A stretch of DNA of 64,000 nt from [Phialemoniopsis] sp. UDSM-2020 (taxonomy: Eukaryota > Ascomycota > Sordariomycetes > Thyridiales > Thyridiaceae). The translations under genes were made by a program, and so were the position numbers. Each line of letters opens with the position of its first letter. Within the stretch, counting starts at the first letter, position 1. The stretch covers positions 2,852,001 through 2,916,000 of the forward strand of contig JAEILZ010000007.1 in assembly GCA_018873225.1 (NCBI GenBank). The letters are read 5' to 3'. The notes beneath the pieces are model-generated. The model ran no database searches, was not told the origin of the DNA, and worked only from the letters and a program-made list of their open reading frames with translations. Below are positions 1 through 10,749 of the stretch, piece after piece.

Positions 1-570
1 CCTGCTCGGCAAGTAAGTTGACGCGACCCCCTGGGAAGCGTCCGGTATCAGGACAAATTCAGATACTTACGACGCGCCAACGTGAATGCCGCTAGGAAAT
101 GAGCTGACGAAATCCGTGTTTCGTACGCTGTTGCCAGCATCAGACAAGCAGAGACCGCCAAAGTTGACTCGCGGAATGGAAGCAATGACTCCGCCACAGC
201 CATTAGCAGGTTCATAACCAGCTGTAAGGTTGGTCTTGATTGCATACATGTCAGGGGACGTGTTGACATTACTCCTTCATTTTGGGGGATAAGGCTCCGC
301 GTGCTCACCTTTTCTTCAAGAGTCAGGTCCGCCACCAAGGTCTTCGCTTTGGCGTAAGCATCTTGCCAGTCACCCAGGCCCGATGACATGGCTTTTGAAT
401 ATTAGAAACCTGACAAACAGATAAGAGCCAAAGGATACCGACGTACGTGAAGGGTATACCGGCGGTGAGTCTCCATAGAAGTACGCATCCTCGTTGATGA
501 TGTCCTGGCACAAGGAAAGAGGCAGAATGGCCAACGTGGCCACCCCAATAGCAGCTTTCATCAACGCCAT
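1..570 (-). CDS. GH3 family beta-glucosidase, secreted (5' part only; continues past window start)
   Basis: Predicted exons are 570-447, 391-309, 234-71 and from base 1 outward; all introns are GT-AG and the reading phases agree. The start at 570 gives [21 protein letters not shown], a typical secretion signal. The mature N-terminus then has [11 protein letters not shown] and LTLEEK, and the third exon reads [20 protein letters not shown] and SGIHVGAS. This order matches the N-terminal (beta/alpha)8 domain of fungal GH3 beta-glucosidases, which release glucose from the non-reducing end of beta-glucosides outside the cell. The catalytic Asp and the C-terminal domains lie beyond base 1. The second intron (308-235) ends CTGAC...CAAG, and splicing it joins EEK to TNLTAG. 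The gene is divergent from the Zn2Cys6 gene. Family assignment is confident; substrate preference is unknown. Confidence 0.9.
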
Positions 571-1454
571 GTTCGTTGTCGCGCACATATATTGTGAGAC
601 GGCTTGCACAAGTCGTACTCTCGTTCTTGAGTTATCTAGCAGCCGGCCCAGACTTGCTATACATGGCAACCTATGCTGTATGAAGCTCGCACATGTTCCG
701 TTCGATATATAACATTTATCGACATTGGTATGTCAAACAGGCGCTCAGAACTTATCACGTAATGGTCCGTGGTCTCGACGATGTGTCCCGGCAGTACTAC
801 ACCGTGTATCGGTCTATCCTAGGCCGACCACGACGACATGGTTCCAAGCCGCGGGGACCTGAGTGCGGGGAAGAGCATGATTTCCGATGATCGTGAGAAG
901 TATTCGGCCCGTCCCATCCTTACCAAGATTTCATTTGAAATTTGTTGAAAATCATAGTTATATGCGCTCGGAAGCGGAGGCCATACCAGACGTAGAAGCT
1001 GCTCACATGGCATGCAATATCGTGCGGAGAAACAGTCAACCCTAGTCGACTCCAACCCGGGATCCTGGCTCGGTCCCACCCGCTAAATGTATTCACGTAT
1101 AGACTTGATTCCTATTGGCCAGATGAGGCGGGAGACTTTGTCCCGTTTTCGCCAAGCCTTTGATGTTGTGGGGAGAAGAAAAGCATCATGGTGGTGGAGG
1201 ACCGATTGGAATTCTCGATCTGTCCACAACGGCACTTGCGAATAAGGGCAAAGAGAAGGTACCTGGCGTCACTCTGTCTGCTGCGACGATTGGTGCGCTT
1301 CGGCATCATCTGGGGAATAACGACAGTCCCAAAGCGTCATTCGTGGAGGTCTTGGCTATGTGTACAAGGTATTGAAGAGGATTGAAGGCCACCGTCGGAT
1401 GATGGGCGCCAGGACGTTCTTCATTTCGGTCCAGTCATCCGGTAATGCTTCGAC
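571..1454. promoter_or_regulatory. Divergent intergenic region between the GH3 gene and the Zn2Cys6 regulator
   Basis: About 880 bp between two divergent start codons must hold both promoters. Short open frames here show no recognisable protein. An A/T-rich patch at about 920-965 is visible. I assign no specific operator: CGG-type half-sites of Zn2Cys6 factors are too short to call by eye. Confidence 0.5.
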
Positions 1455-2699
1455 ATGCGGTCGACTACGAGCTCCAGCAATGCCAACGTGCGGCGCCACC
1501 ACCGCAAGTCAAGATATGGCTGCAAGCAGTGCAAGGAGAGGCACATGAAGTGCGACGAGAGCCGCCCGTCCTGCGTCAACTGTGCGACGGTCTCCCGCAC
1601 ATGCTCTTTCACCCCTAACAATGCCCTGCCGGCCTCCATATCCCTCCAGCTCTCTCGTTCCCGCCCCAGCTCTTCCCCCTCGCCAATTTCCCCAGCTCCG
1701 AACACCGAGTTCCCACCTTTCCTAGGCCCGCCTCAGCTTATGAGCAGATCCGGGCAGGACACACAAGCCGAGAGCCAGGTCTTTAATCTCTCCCACATGC
1801 AGCTTCTGTGGCATGTCCAAGACAAGAGCGGAAGAGCCCTCTTTCTGAGCGACGAGCCCGTCGGTCCTGTCCATCTCGGCATCGTTCGATGGGCCCTAAA
1901 GACCCCTTTCCTCATGGATCAGCTCCTAGCGGTGTCCTCGCTGCACATGAGCACTCTCGACTCGCAAAAAGCAGGCTTGTACCGAGCAGAGGCCACTCGC
2001 TTACAGACGCGTGCGATCTCCCTGCTCGCCGCTTTCAAAGACCAGCATCCGTGCAACACTAGCCCTTGCATGTTTCTCTTCTCACTGCTCACTTACTTTC
2101 AAGTGCTATTCGAGACCATGACGGCGGCGCACGAAGACGATCTATCATCTTTCATCGACCGCTTCGTCTCTTGTCTACGACTGGCTCGGGGAATTGCAGA
2201 AATTGCGGGCGAGTCGTGGTATGTCTTGGACGCCGAGTTTCCAGGCTTTGATGACAGCATCCCAAAGGCCGACTTCGAGACAAGTCTGCCTGAAGACCAC
2301 GACTCCGATGCCAGCTTCAACATGCTTATCGAGTATTTCGAACGGTGTGCCGACCTCAACCTTGCAGTCGTCGAGTCTTGCGTGGGAGTCATCAAGGAGA
2401 TGCATGTCTGCCGCCGTCTGCAAGACGTGCCCGGCATATCACGGTTCCGCAAGGTCAACTTGGCCATGAGGTGGGCAGTCCAAGTTGACCACCGGTATAT
2501 TGACCTCCTCGAGCAGCGCCGGCCGGAAGCTCTTGTTGTCTTGGCTCACTATGCCACCATGATGCACTGTGTTCGAGACTGTTGGTTGTTTTGTGACGCG
2601 GCCGGTTGTATTCTGAGCTCTATCTCCAACAGCCTCGGGCCCGCTTGGGAGAGCGCGCTTTCCTGGCCGAATCAGACTATACAAAAGGAACTTGATTGA
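1455..2699 (+). CDS. Zn(2)-Cys(6) fungal transcription factor
   Basis: This is a single-exon frame of 414 aa. Residues 23-50 carry the binuclear zinc cluster with Cys at 23, 26, 33, 40, 43 and 50 (C-x2-C-x6-C-x6-C-x2-C-x6-C), preceded by the basic stretch RRHHRKSR. A Ser/Pro-rich linker (about 60-100) follows. The rest is a helical C-terminal region typical of the shorter fungal regulators related to sterol-uptake and C6 factors, starting near FNLSHMQLLWH and including TPFLMDQLLAVSSLHMS. Such proteins are nuclear, bind CGG-containing sites and usually control nearby or pathway genes. It lies between GH3 and GH1 beta-glucosidase genes and a tannase-family esterase, so it may regulate them (inference). 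The start was chosen as the first ATG ahead of the basic region; no intron is needed. Confidence 0.9.
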   Translation: MRSTTSSSNANVRRHHRKSRYGCKQCKERHMKCDESRPSCVNCATVSRTCSFTPNNALPASISLQLSRSRPSSSPSPISPAPNTEFPPFLGPPQLMSRSGQDTQAESQVFNLSHMQLLWHVQDKSGRALFLSDEPVGPVHLGIVRWALKTPFLMDQLLAVSSLHMSTLDSQKAGLYRAEATRLQTRAISLLAAFKDQHPCNTSPCMFLFSLLTYFQVLFETMTAAHEDDLSSFIDRFVSCLRLARGIAEIAGESWYVLDAEFPGFDDSIPKADFETSLPEDHDSDASFNMLIEYFERCADLNLAVVESCVGVIKEMHVCRRLQDVPGISRFRKVNLAMRWAVQVDHRYIDLLEQRRPEALVVLAHYATMMHCVRDCWLFCDAAGCILSSISNSLGPAWESALSWPNQTIQKELD

Positions 2700-3603
2700 A
2701 CCTAAAGATCTGTTACTAGTCTACTTTAGTCATATTGTATCATAAGAATGCATCGTACTAATAGTTATTGATGGGATGTCTTGAACAGTATTTGTGGTGT
2801 TCTTAGAATCACAGCTGGACATGTAGGTCCAACAACACTGATGGCACATCGTTGCGAGTGTCTGAGCGGTTGAACTCTCTGAAAATTGTACCTTCGTAGT
2901 CTGTAAAAAGGCTGTAGGCTGAGATCTGTCTCCCTGCCGTGTCTCAAGTCTTCTGGGGCGATCAACCCCACTACCTGAAGTTGAACAGGCTCATCGGGCT
3001 TCGTTAATTACCCTTCACCCCTCTGCGTGGCAGAGCCTCAGACCACCTGATAGTGGGAAGAGCGTGGAGAATGCGCTTACCAAGCACATATCCTGGTTAG
3101 AATCTACAAAAACGCCGCTTCGGGCCGAACTCGACAGGGCGATGACTGGCCCAGGGTAGCGCGCATGTCCATGGATGGAGACGCGTCTGATTGGAAGGCT
3201 TCAGAACGCCATCTAGCACCTTGCCCATGGGGTAGAAGTGCGGAGAACGCATTTTCTCTGCCATCGGTCCGATTCTCAGATGGGGCCGTACTCTCCGCAA
3301 GGCCAGAGTCGTGCCTACGTTTTAAGATGCAGTGTTCAAGCTTAGGGCTTTAGGCCTTACCCTCCATGGCTTGTGATTGTGAAGAGGTTGCGGGTGAATC
3401 AGCCACATCTGCCGCGATACGATTTTCTTCGCCTTTCTCATTGCCCTTCTCAGTCTTGGGAGCAAACAGGATCTTGCAATTACGTATAAAGTCACAGTCA
3501 ATCCATCAATCGCATTGAATCTTGGACTGTCTGATGAGCATAACTTTTGTCTCACACAGTCTCATCTCACAAGCTGACGACTGATCGGAACGTCAAATTT
3601 GCA
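2700..3603. other. Intergenic: 3' side of the Zn2Cys6 gene and promoter of the GH1 gene
   Basis: About 900 bp without a credible gene. The open frames seen on both strands are short and show no family features. The region just before 3604 is a plausible 5' leader for the GH1 gene. Confidence 0.5.
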
Positions 3604-5379
3604 ATGAACCTTCGAAGGGCACTTCCATGGGCACTTTTGTGGGTGCCAGCGTCAGCCATCCCGAGCTACAGCTCCTTTGCGTACACACAAGCGTCGACGA
3701 AGCGGTATGCCACACCCCTGGCCAGTCCGCTCTCCTACCCAACTCCATACGCCCCAGTCTTCGCCGAAGCGGCCCGCTTACTTCCCGAAAACATCACCTA
3801 CACAACTTGGTACTTGGACCGAAAGGCACAGAAATCAGATGGTCCATACGGCCAGGGAGCATATGCCGAGATGTGGGCGAACATCACGTACTCTAGTGAT
3901 ATTCCATTCACGACCACGGTCTCGCCTACTCCAGTCGCCACCGAAGAATTGGTGTTTCCTCCACGACTTGCCTTCGAGGCCGCCCCGGCCTCCACGGGGA
4001 AACTCCCGTCTGGTTTCATCTGGGGGGTGGCCGGCAGCGCATGGCAGTCCGAGGGAGGCCTGATGTCCGAGGGTCGGGGTCCGGCCATCCTAGACGCCAT
4101 CGGCGCACTACCGAATGCCGCCGGTCTGAACGATTCCCTCACCGCCAGCATGCACTACTTTTTGTACAAGCAAGACATTGCCCGCCTGGCTGCCATCGGC
4201 ATTCCGTACTACTCCTTTTCCATCGACTGGCCAAGGGTAGTCCCGTTCTACTATGCGGGGACGCCAGCCAACCAACAGGCCCTAGACCATTACGACGACG
4301 TTATCAGCACATGTCTCGCATATGGCGTCACTCCCATCATCACCCTCAATCATTTCATGAGCCCAGCCGAGGCAGACGAAGATGACAGGGAGTCCTTCAT
4401 CCAAGCCTTCATGTACTACGCGAAACTAGTCGCCACGCGTTACGCTGACCGAGTGCCTATCTGGTTCACCTTCAACGAGCCCAACACCGGCGCTGGCGGG
4501 ATGATGGGTCACAGTTATGACGGGTACACGACGATACTCCTTGCCCATTCCCAATTCTACCATTGGTACAAGGGCGAGCTGGGTGGGACGGGCCGGGTGG
4601 CTTTGAAGTTCGCGAACAACCTGGCCGCGCCCTTCAATGTTGACAAGACCGAAGATGTGGAGGCTGCCCTTCGATACCAGGACTTCCTCCTGGGCATTAT
4701 GGGCAATCCCTTGTTTCTCGGGAAACAGTATCCAGAAAGCGTGTTGAGCACGCCGAATCTCAACCTCACGGCCCTCACAGACGACCAAATCTCATACATC
4801 AACGGGACTTGCGACTTCTGGGCCATCGACCCTTACGTTGCCCAGCTAGCACGCCCGGTGCAAGGGGGCTCAGCGTCTTGTCTTCACAACCAGTCAGATC
4901 CCAATTGGCCCTTTTGCGTTCAACTCGGATCAATCCAGCAGGACGGGTGGCTGATTGGGAGAAAGTCCGAGACGTATCCCATGATCGCTCCTCAGTTCGT
5001 CCGGCAGCAGCTGGGGTACATCTGGAATACATTTCGACCTTCGGGCATCATGGTCACCGAATTCGGCTTTCCGGAGTACCACGAGCAGGAGAAACCTCTC
5101 GAAGAGCAGCTGTTTGATCTGGACAGGACGCTCTACTACCGAGCCTTTTTGAACGAAGTAGTGCGAGCCGTTCATGAGGACAATGTCAGGGTCATAGGCG
5201 CATTGGCATGGAGTCTGGTAGATAACAACGAGTTTGGCAGTTACGCTGATCAGTACGGCATGCAGACGGTGAATAAGACGGATGGAAAGTTCACACGGAG
5301 ATACAAGAGGAGCATTTTCGACTTTGTTGACTACTTCCACGAGCATGTGGCACGGCCATGCAAGAAACGCAATACATAG
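3604..5379 (+). CDS. GH1 family beta-glucosidase, secreted, with N-terminal extension
   Basis: The protein has 591 aa without introns. The ATG at 3604 is preferred over an in-frame one at 3547 because it gives a clean signal peptide (MNLRRALPWALLWVPASA). Residues of about 20-135 form a Tyr/Pro/Thr-rich extension with N-glycosylation sites that is not part of the GH1 fold. The barrel starts at LPSGFIWGVAGSAWQSEGG. The acid/base Glu is near residue 292 in WFTFNEPN, and the nucleophile Glu is near 486 in MVTEFGFPE; the usual TENG reads TEFG here. The late barrel motif ALAWSLVDNNEFG is also present. GH1 enzymes hydrolyse beta-glucosides with retention of configuration; an extracellular aryl-glucosidase role is likely but inferred. 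The gene is convergent with the tannase-family gene, with 35 bp between the stop codons, so the 3' UTRs probably overlap. Confidence 0.93.
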   Translation: MNLRRALPWALLWVPASAIPSYSSFAYTQASTKRYATPLASPLSYPTPYAPVFAEAARLLPENITYTTWYLDRKAQKSDGPYGQGAYAEMWANITYSSDIPFTTTVSPTPVATEELVFPPRLAFEAAPASTGKLPSGFIWGVAGSAWQSEGGLMSEGRGPAILDAIGALPNAAGLNDSLTASMHYFLYKQDIARLAAIGIPYYSFSIDWPRVVPFYYAGTPANQQALDHYDDVISTCLAYGVTPIITLNHFMSPAEADEDDRESFIQAFMYYAKLVATRYADRVPIWFTFNEPNTGAGGMMGHSYDGYTTILLAHSQFYHWYKGELGGTGRVALKFANNLAAPFNVDKTEDVEAALRYQDFLLGIMGNPLFLGKQYPESVLSTPNLNLTALTDDQISYINGTCDFWAIDPYVAQLARPVQGGSASCLHNQSDPNWPFCVQLGSIQQDGWLIGRKSETYPMIAPQFVRQQLGYIWNTFRPSGIMVTEFGFPEYHEQEKPLEEQLFDLDRTLYYRAFLNEVVRAVHEDNVRVIGALAWSLVDNNEFGSYADQYGMQTVNKTDGKFTRRYKRSIFDFVDYFHEHVARPCKKRNT

Positions 5380-5414
5380 ATACTTATCCAGTCTAACATC
5401 ATCATTTCGTGTTT

Positions 5415-7143
5415 CTACTTTGAAGCAACACTACAATTCGACCCTGTTGGCACTTCCTGCTTCCAGGGACCAATGATGCGCTCCTCTGTGCTGTTATCGG
5501 GCTTCGTAACAACCACTTGTGTTCCGCCAGGAGCTGTGCCGTTCTCAACCCAAGCGCGCAGCTGGTCAAACATCTTTGTCGGCTGACCGCTCCGTCCTCC
5601 CCAGCAATGGCCCAGGCCGGGAATCTGATAATAGCGATAGAAATCTTCGACATCGGGGAACAACTCCGCCACGGCCTTGTAGTAGTGTACGGAACCGCGT
5701 TGCGGGATGGTCGGATCAGCCTAGAGTACCCTCATCGTCAGCAACTAGTGGTTCAATTTTGTGCGCCATCGTGACAACTCACCAAACCGTGGAAAGTCAT
5801 CATCTTGCCGCCCGCATCGCTAAAATTTGTCAGGTCCGGGTCATTCGTCGACAGCAGCGAGTCGAGCTGCTGCTTGAACCCGCGGATCACGTTATCAAAG
5901 TCCTTGTGCGTATATGTGGTGACATTGAGCGTAGGGTCTTTCGCGATGAAGAACCGGATGTATCGCTCTAGGTCGGCAGCACCAGATCCGACACAGCCGT
6001 TCTCGTCGCACGTTGTCGGAGCCAGGGCAGTAATGTCTGACCCCATCTCGAAGCCATACCAGATGGGCCGGCCCGAGGAGTACACGGGTCCAGTCCACGT
6101 AGCGTTGGCGACGGCCGCTGCAGCCTTGCTGATGACTTCCTGCTTTCCAGTATCACTGCAGTTAAAATTGTTGCCCACATGAGAAAAGGGGTCGAACGAG
6201 CACGCGTCGGGCTTGCCGATGATGCCGTCTTTCATCCCATCCAGCTCGTCGCACTCTGCGATGGCAAGGCGGGTCAGCTCGACCAGTTCACAGCTGCGAG
6301 GATACTGCTTCGTCAGGTCCATGTAGACTGCTGGCCACAAGTCGCTCGCGGCGACTTCAGGCAGGTTCATGACCGGTGCTGCAGCCATGATGCCATTGTA
6401 AGCATCCGGGTAGCGCTGGGCGAGCGCGGCACCTTGACGACCGCCCTGGGAGCAGCCATTCCAGTACGAGTAAGCTGGCTCATGACCGTAGTAGCTTTTG
6501 ATCAGGGCTTTTGCGATGACGGCCTGGGATTTCGGTGTCAGTGCGTTGTAGTTTTTTATGTGGTGGTAAGCAGACTCACCTCATCGCCCAGCGAGACTGA
6601 ACCGAGATTCAGAAAGTTATACAAGTTCAAATTCCCCGGACTGGTCAGCGCCCAAGGATCCGGCGTGTAAGACAGCCCAAGTCCGGCATCCGTAGTTACA
6701 GTAGCATAACCGTCGGCAACCGCGCCAGCCATGCCCGCGTAAGTCAAGGCGAACCGACCTGCAACCCAACCGCCACCGCCTAGGGCCTGCAGTCTCTGAT
6801 TCCAGTTGTCTGCTGGGAGCCACGTCTCGACGTACAGCTTGTCATCCTGACCTGGATGGGTGTAGGACACAGTGATGTTGCAAAATGTAATGTTCTGAAC
6901 GTCGATTGTTGGCTGGCTGAATCTCCATTCACTAGGGACGTTAGTGGAAAAGTCTGTGACTAGAGAAGCCTCGAGCGACAAGAACTCTGCTCCAAAAAGC
7001 GAAGGCGTCGCGAAGGTGGCTGGAATGCAAGAGCTTGGAGAGGCCATGGTGACGATCGACGTTTGGGGCTCAGCGAGAGGCGCGAGTGGGCTTTGAGCAA
7101 CGACTGCTCCGACCCCTCGCTTGAAGGGGATCAAGCTGCTCAT
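5415..7143 (-). CDS. Tannase / feruloyl esterase family protein
   Basis: Exons are 7143-6580, 6523-5783 and 5720-5415, with GT-AG introns of 56 and 62 nt in phase, giving 536 aa. Family landmarks appear in order: ITFCNITVSYTHPGQDD, LQALGGGGWVAGRF, the nucleophile elbow YWNGCSQGGRQG, a calcium-site-like CDELDGMKDGII, the acid motif TFHGLADPTIP across the second intron, and the catalytic His in GLGHCWGG. Cysteines next to the Ser and His match the family's CS-D-HC disulfide arrangement. The enzymes cleave gallic or hydroxycinnamic esters of plant material. The N-terminus from this ATG (MSSLIPFKRGVGAVVAQ) is not a clear signal peptide although family members are usually secreted, so the true start may be different. 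It is convergent with the GH1 gene. Confidence 0.9.
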
Positions 7144-8316
7144 TTTATATCTTCTTCAAAGGTCATGTGGGAAAGCCCTACCTTCCTGATCGAGTGCACA
7201 ACAATGTCAGGCCTGAGCAGCATGGCTTGTGAAGTCCACCGGACCGCATGCGTGCTTGAGAGATTGGGGTCAGGGATGAGGTGGAGTGCTCGATGGCATG
7301 GCCATTATCAGCCAATAGGCTAAGCTTCTGTCCGCGGAAACCTCACCAACTTCTCCAAAAGTCAACTTTTTGCCCCATCAGACGGGGAATCAAGGTTCCA
7401 CCTGCAAGACCGAGGTGACTTAGCATCGCGCCTTGAGCACGGTCAAATTGTCCTAATCTATAAAATTTCAAGACTGGGCAGTTCTCGATTCGAGTGCCAG
7501 AGCAGGTTTGGTCGCATTTCACGAAGAAAATGCACATGTCCGGTGATAATATCCTTGCTATAGCATGCTATGAGGAGCAAGACATACAGTCTTTATCACT
7601 TCACAGCTTCATAGTGCAATACGTATCAAGGAATTATGCATTGCACTAGCACGGACTCTTCAAACACAGTCTGATCATGAGTAGCGGACTCTTACGTATA
7701 TTTCCCTTTGGATTGCCTTTTTGATTGCCCTGTATCTCTTCCTTCCTTCTTTTTTCCTCTCTTTTCTTTTTCTTGCTTTCTACTGCTTTCCCTTACATGG
7801 TGGTGATATTCGGTGGCTAAACAAGCAGCCAAGCTTTTCAAAGCTGGAAGAGATCATGAAGGCTGAGCAGGCAGCCAGGAAGGTAGCCAGATAGTTCAAA
7901 GACAGCAGAAGGCCAAGCTGAGCCTCTTCAATGCCCCGAGTAAGTTGTTGGTAGGGATGGCAGAGACAAGCTGAAAAGGTATATATAGCGGGATTCGCCT
8001 CTTGAAAACGTGAAAATTTGTCAACACTGCCTGTAGGAAGTCAGAAATTGGAGCAAGGGGGAACAGTATAACACACGTCAAAAACAAGAGGCAGACAAAT
8101 GTATCACGAAGCCGAGATCAACACACAATGCCCATTCTTTATCTAAAGTATTGTGTCAGCTGTCCTTCTTTCCCTTCGAGCTCTTGGTTCTATGCGAATG
8201 TAGACGCTCCTTCCCTGACATACAGATCTGAGATTAGGCCCGCCGCACTGACATAATCGTATTTCCGGTTCTTAACATAGGTGACTGGGGACTTTTCAAA
8301 GACAAAGGCCCGGAAG
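7144..8316. other. Intergenic with pyrimidine-rich tract
   Basis: About 1.2 kb with no supported gene. A C/T-rich run (about 7738-7793) is the only evident structure. It separates the plant-biomass genes from the relic-rich region. Confidence 0.5.
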
Positions 8317-9480
8317 CTATTCCGTGTCCACGTATTCGACAAGTCGCACCACGCAATCCGCTTTGACATGGCCGGCCTGTCCGCAATGGTGGCACTTTCT
8401 GGTGTCGTCCTCCGGGCAGTCGCTCACCCTGTGACCAAGAGCACCACAGTTCCGGCACCCACGCTGATCAGGGCGTGGGCAATCTTTCGCAAAATGTCCA
8501 TACTCTCTGCAGTTGTGGCACTTTGGTCTCAAGGGACAGTTGCGGGCCTTGTGGCCGATGCCCTTACAATGCCGACAAACTACTTGAGGGGCTTTGTCGT
8601 TACGTGCGAGATTGCAAACGTGTGCAGCGTGCCGTTCCTTACAATATTTGCAGTTTGGACAGTCTCGCGCTGTATGCTTGGTTGTTCCGCAGATCCCACA
8701 TCCTTCTAGCTTGTGACAAGCTGATGATAGATGCGCCCCATCGCAGAACGAACAGCGGTAAGGGGTCTCCGGGCAGGCGTTGGTCTCATGACCAGGCATG
8801 CCACAGTGACGACAGATGGCGTTCCGAGGGCATTGCAAGACAGGATGCGTCTCGTCACACTCTGTGCACATGTTCGGAATGTTGCCTGTGTCAAGGCTTC
8901 CTCCCCCAGCGAAGAAGGGACAATCGTCCAAGTTCGCATGGTCAGAAGATTGACAGACTGGGCAGCAGAAGATCCGCCGAACGCAATGCGGGTCGAGCTC
9001 CTCATAGATCCTAGACAGCGTACATGCGTACGGGTAGTCGCGAGGATCATCGAAGCGGCCAAGCCACATGCCTCGGTTCATGACGATGACCTCGGCCTGT
9101 ATGCTGCGGGTGAGAGCCAGACAGATGCGGTGGATGTCGCCGGTGAAACCCATGCGAGACGTCTGGGTAAAGTCGACAACGGTCATGTCTGCCTCGTCAC
9201 CTTGCGAGGAGTCCAACGTGCGAATTTTGACCCGATCAGCCTCCTGAAGGGTAATTGCACCGGACTCAATCATCCTCTGCTTCTTGGCGTCGTACAGGCG
9301 TACTTGGGCCTGGTACATGGGAACAATAAGGATCCGGGCGCCTTGGTTATTGTTCGGAGCAAGTCGAGTGAGAGTCTTTTCCTTAAGGGCAAGCCGAATC
9401 GATCGGAATAGGTTTGCCACAACACCACGTCGAGAAGGCGACTCCAGGCACACGTCGCAATTGCTGTGCTTGCATGGTCA
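8317..9480 (-). pseudogene. 5'-truncated SF1 helicase / zinc-knuckle protein relic
   Basis: The open frame (8317-9453, no ATG at its start) encodes only the C-terminal half of the protein family seen intact at 18153-24119. Shared signatures in the same order are YQAQVR, RTLDSSQGDEADMT, TSRMGFTGDIHR, LALTRSIQAE and MNRGMWLG, i.e. helicase motifs IV-VI. About ten zinc-knuckle-like motifs follow, many of the C-x2-C-x4-H-x4-C form (for example CRHCGMPGHETNAC). Walker A and B regions are missing, and a TGA (9480-9478) closes the frame upstream. Similarity to the intact protein is clear but far from identical, so this is an old paralogue rather than a recent copy. It stops shortly after the last knuckle, without the intact protein's acidic tail. 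It could be expressed as a short knuckle protein, but decay is more likely. Confidence 0.75.
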
Positions 9481-9885
9481 CGCAACCATCGACACAGGGG
9501 TTTCTTCTCTCCGCAGCTGACGCACCCCTTCCTGGCACTCTCGCCTTGCCCAGACATTGTTAGCCCATTGGTTGAAGCTGGCGAGAATATTGATGTCTTT
9601 ATATATATGTACCATCCCTAAACGATACTCTGGCCTGACCGGGCGACAGTGTTGGCCCATTGATTGACGCTGGCGAGGTTTCTTCAGTGTCTTCGTGTCG
9701 AGATCCTTCAAAGACACCGTCAAACACAGCGTCGTTGCTGATGAATCCGCCAACACTCTCATCGACCCACTCGCTGCGACTGAGTAGCCCGGCGATATTA
9801 AGACATGCTCGAACCCCTTCGGAATAATCTGGGCAATCTGAAAAAGATCCTCTTCGAATGCACGGTTAAGGGAACCACGAGGCAA
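9450..9885 (-). pseudogene. Possible RING-like zinc-finger remnant upstream of the helicase relic
   Basis: Reading the minus strand toward the helicase relic, one frame gives GCVSCGEKK (about 9525-9500). A neighbouring frame gives TPVSMVA, a stop, then PCKHSNCDVCLES. Joined across a one-base shift and the stop, the spacing C-x2-C ... C-x-H-x3-C-x2-C resembles the first half of a RING or in-between-RING finger. The open frame 9885-9478 is in the same frame as the helicase relic. This is an interpretation of broken sequence and may be chance. Confidence 0.3.
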
Positions 9886-10459
9886 AGTTGGCTATAGCCT
9901 GCTTCAGTGCGGTCTTCGCAACAAGGTAGGAAGGCCTCTCGTAAGGCTACCGTTGCTTCAATAGCTCAAAGTAGGCTTTGACCGCGAGATTTTGGTTCTG
10001 CTTGTACAGGCTCTGCTTCCGAAACTGCAGCGATCTATTGCTCTCGTTGCGATGCGCGGATAAGTGCTCCTCGGGATACTGTGCCATTGCTTTGAGGGCT
10101 AGACCAAGCCTAGAGGAAAGTCTTTGAGGTGGGCGAATTTCGTTTTGTAGCTTGAAGGAATCGCCACTTGGCGCGACTAGCTCGCATGAATGCCTCGCGA
10201 TGGACAACGTGGCGCTGCCGTTAAAATGATCGACGACCGCCCCATCAGAGGAAAATTGCCAATGACAGTTTTAGCCCACCCCTTGGAGGAAGATCGTTGA
10301 GCGTCTGATCAAGTTCTTCCACGCCAAGCTGCGTCAAATCCCTGAAATCATGGTGCGTGTCGCTGAGAGGTTCCTCGCAATGAAACATAGCAGGAAGCGA
10401 GTTCCATGACTTGCTGTTGCCTGCCACATATCACAGTTAGCTTTGTCGTTCTTTGGGAT

Positions 10460-10749
10460 GTGCAGATGTACTGCGACTTACCTCTGAGGCCAGTGCGATT
10501 TTCCAAGACGATTTCTTTGGATCGTGTCCATCTGCAGTATCGAGAGACGAAGAGTAAATCTGCACCACCCGGTCGTTGTCTTCACCTCGAAGTAGAAGAC
10601 GACACTTTTGATCATACTCATGTGTAGGTTCGACGAGTGATCTGGGTTGCGTAGCGGGTGCAGAGTCCCCTGGCTCTTTGGAAAGAGAAGCCGCTGCGAG
10701 TCTCCAGAACAGAGCTCTTGCCCGAAGACTGATCGCCGACAAAGATGAG
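10460..10749 (-). pseudogene. Dynamin-type GTPase fragment (frameshifted relic)
   Basis: From 10749 downward the minus strand reads LIFVGDQSSGKSSVLE, then SGFSF and GLCTRYATQIT. This is the P-loop (GDQSSGKS) plus the following switch-like segment highly characteristic of fungal Mx/dynamin-like GTPases. A candidate acceptor (TTAG) lies just before it, where introns are plausible. After RRTYT the frame meets TGA at 10620-10618. A neighbouring frame stays open (YSSSLDTADGHD) to about 10460 and may be the shifted continuation. No G3 (DLPG), stalk or effector domain was found nearby, so this is a fragment. Confidence 0.7.
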
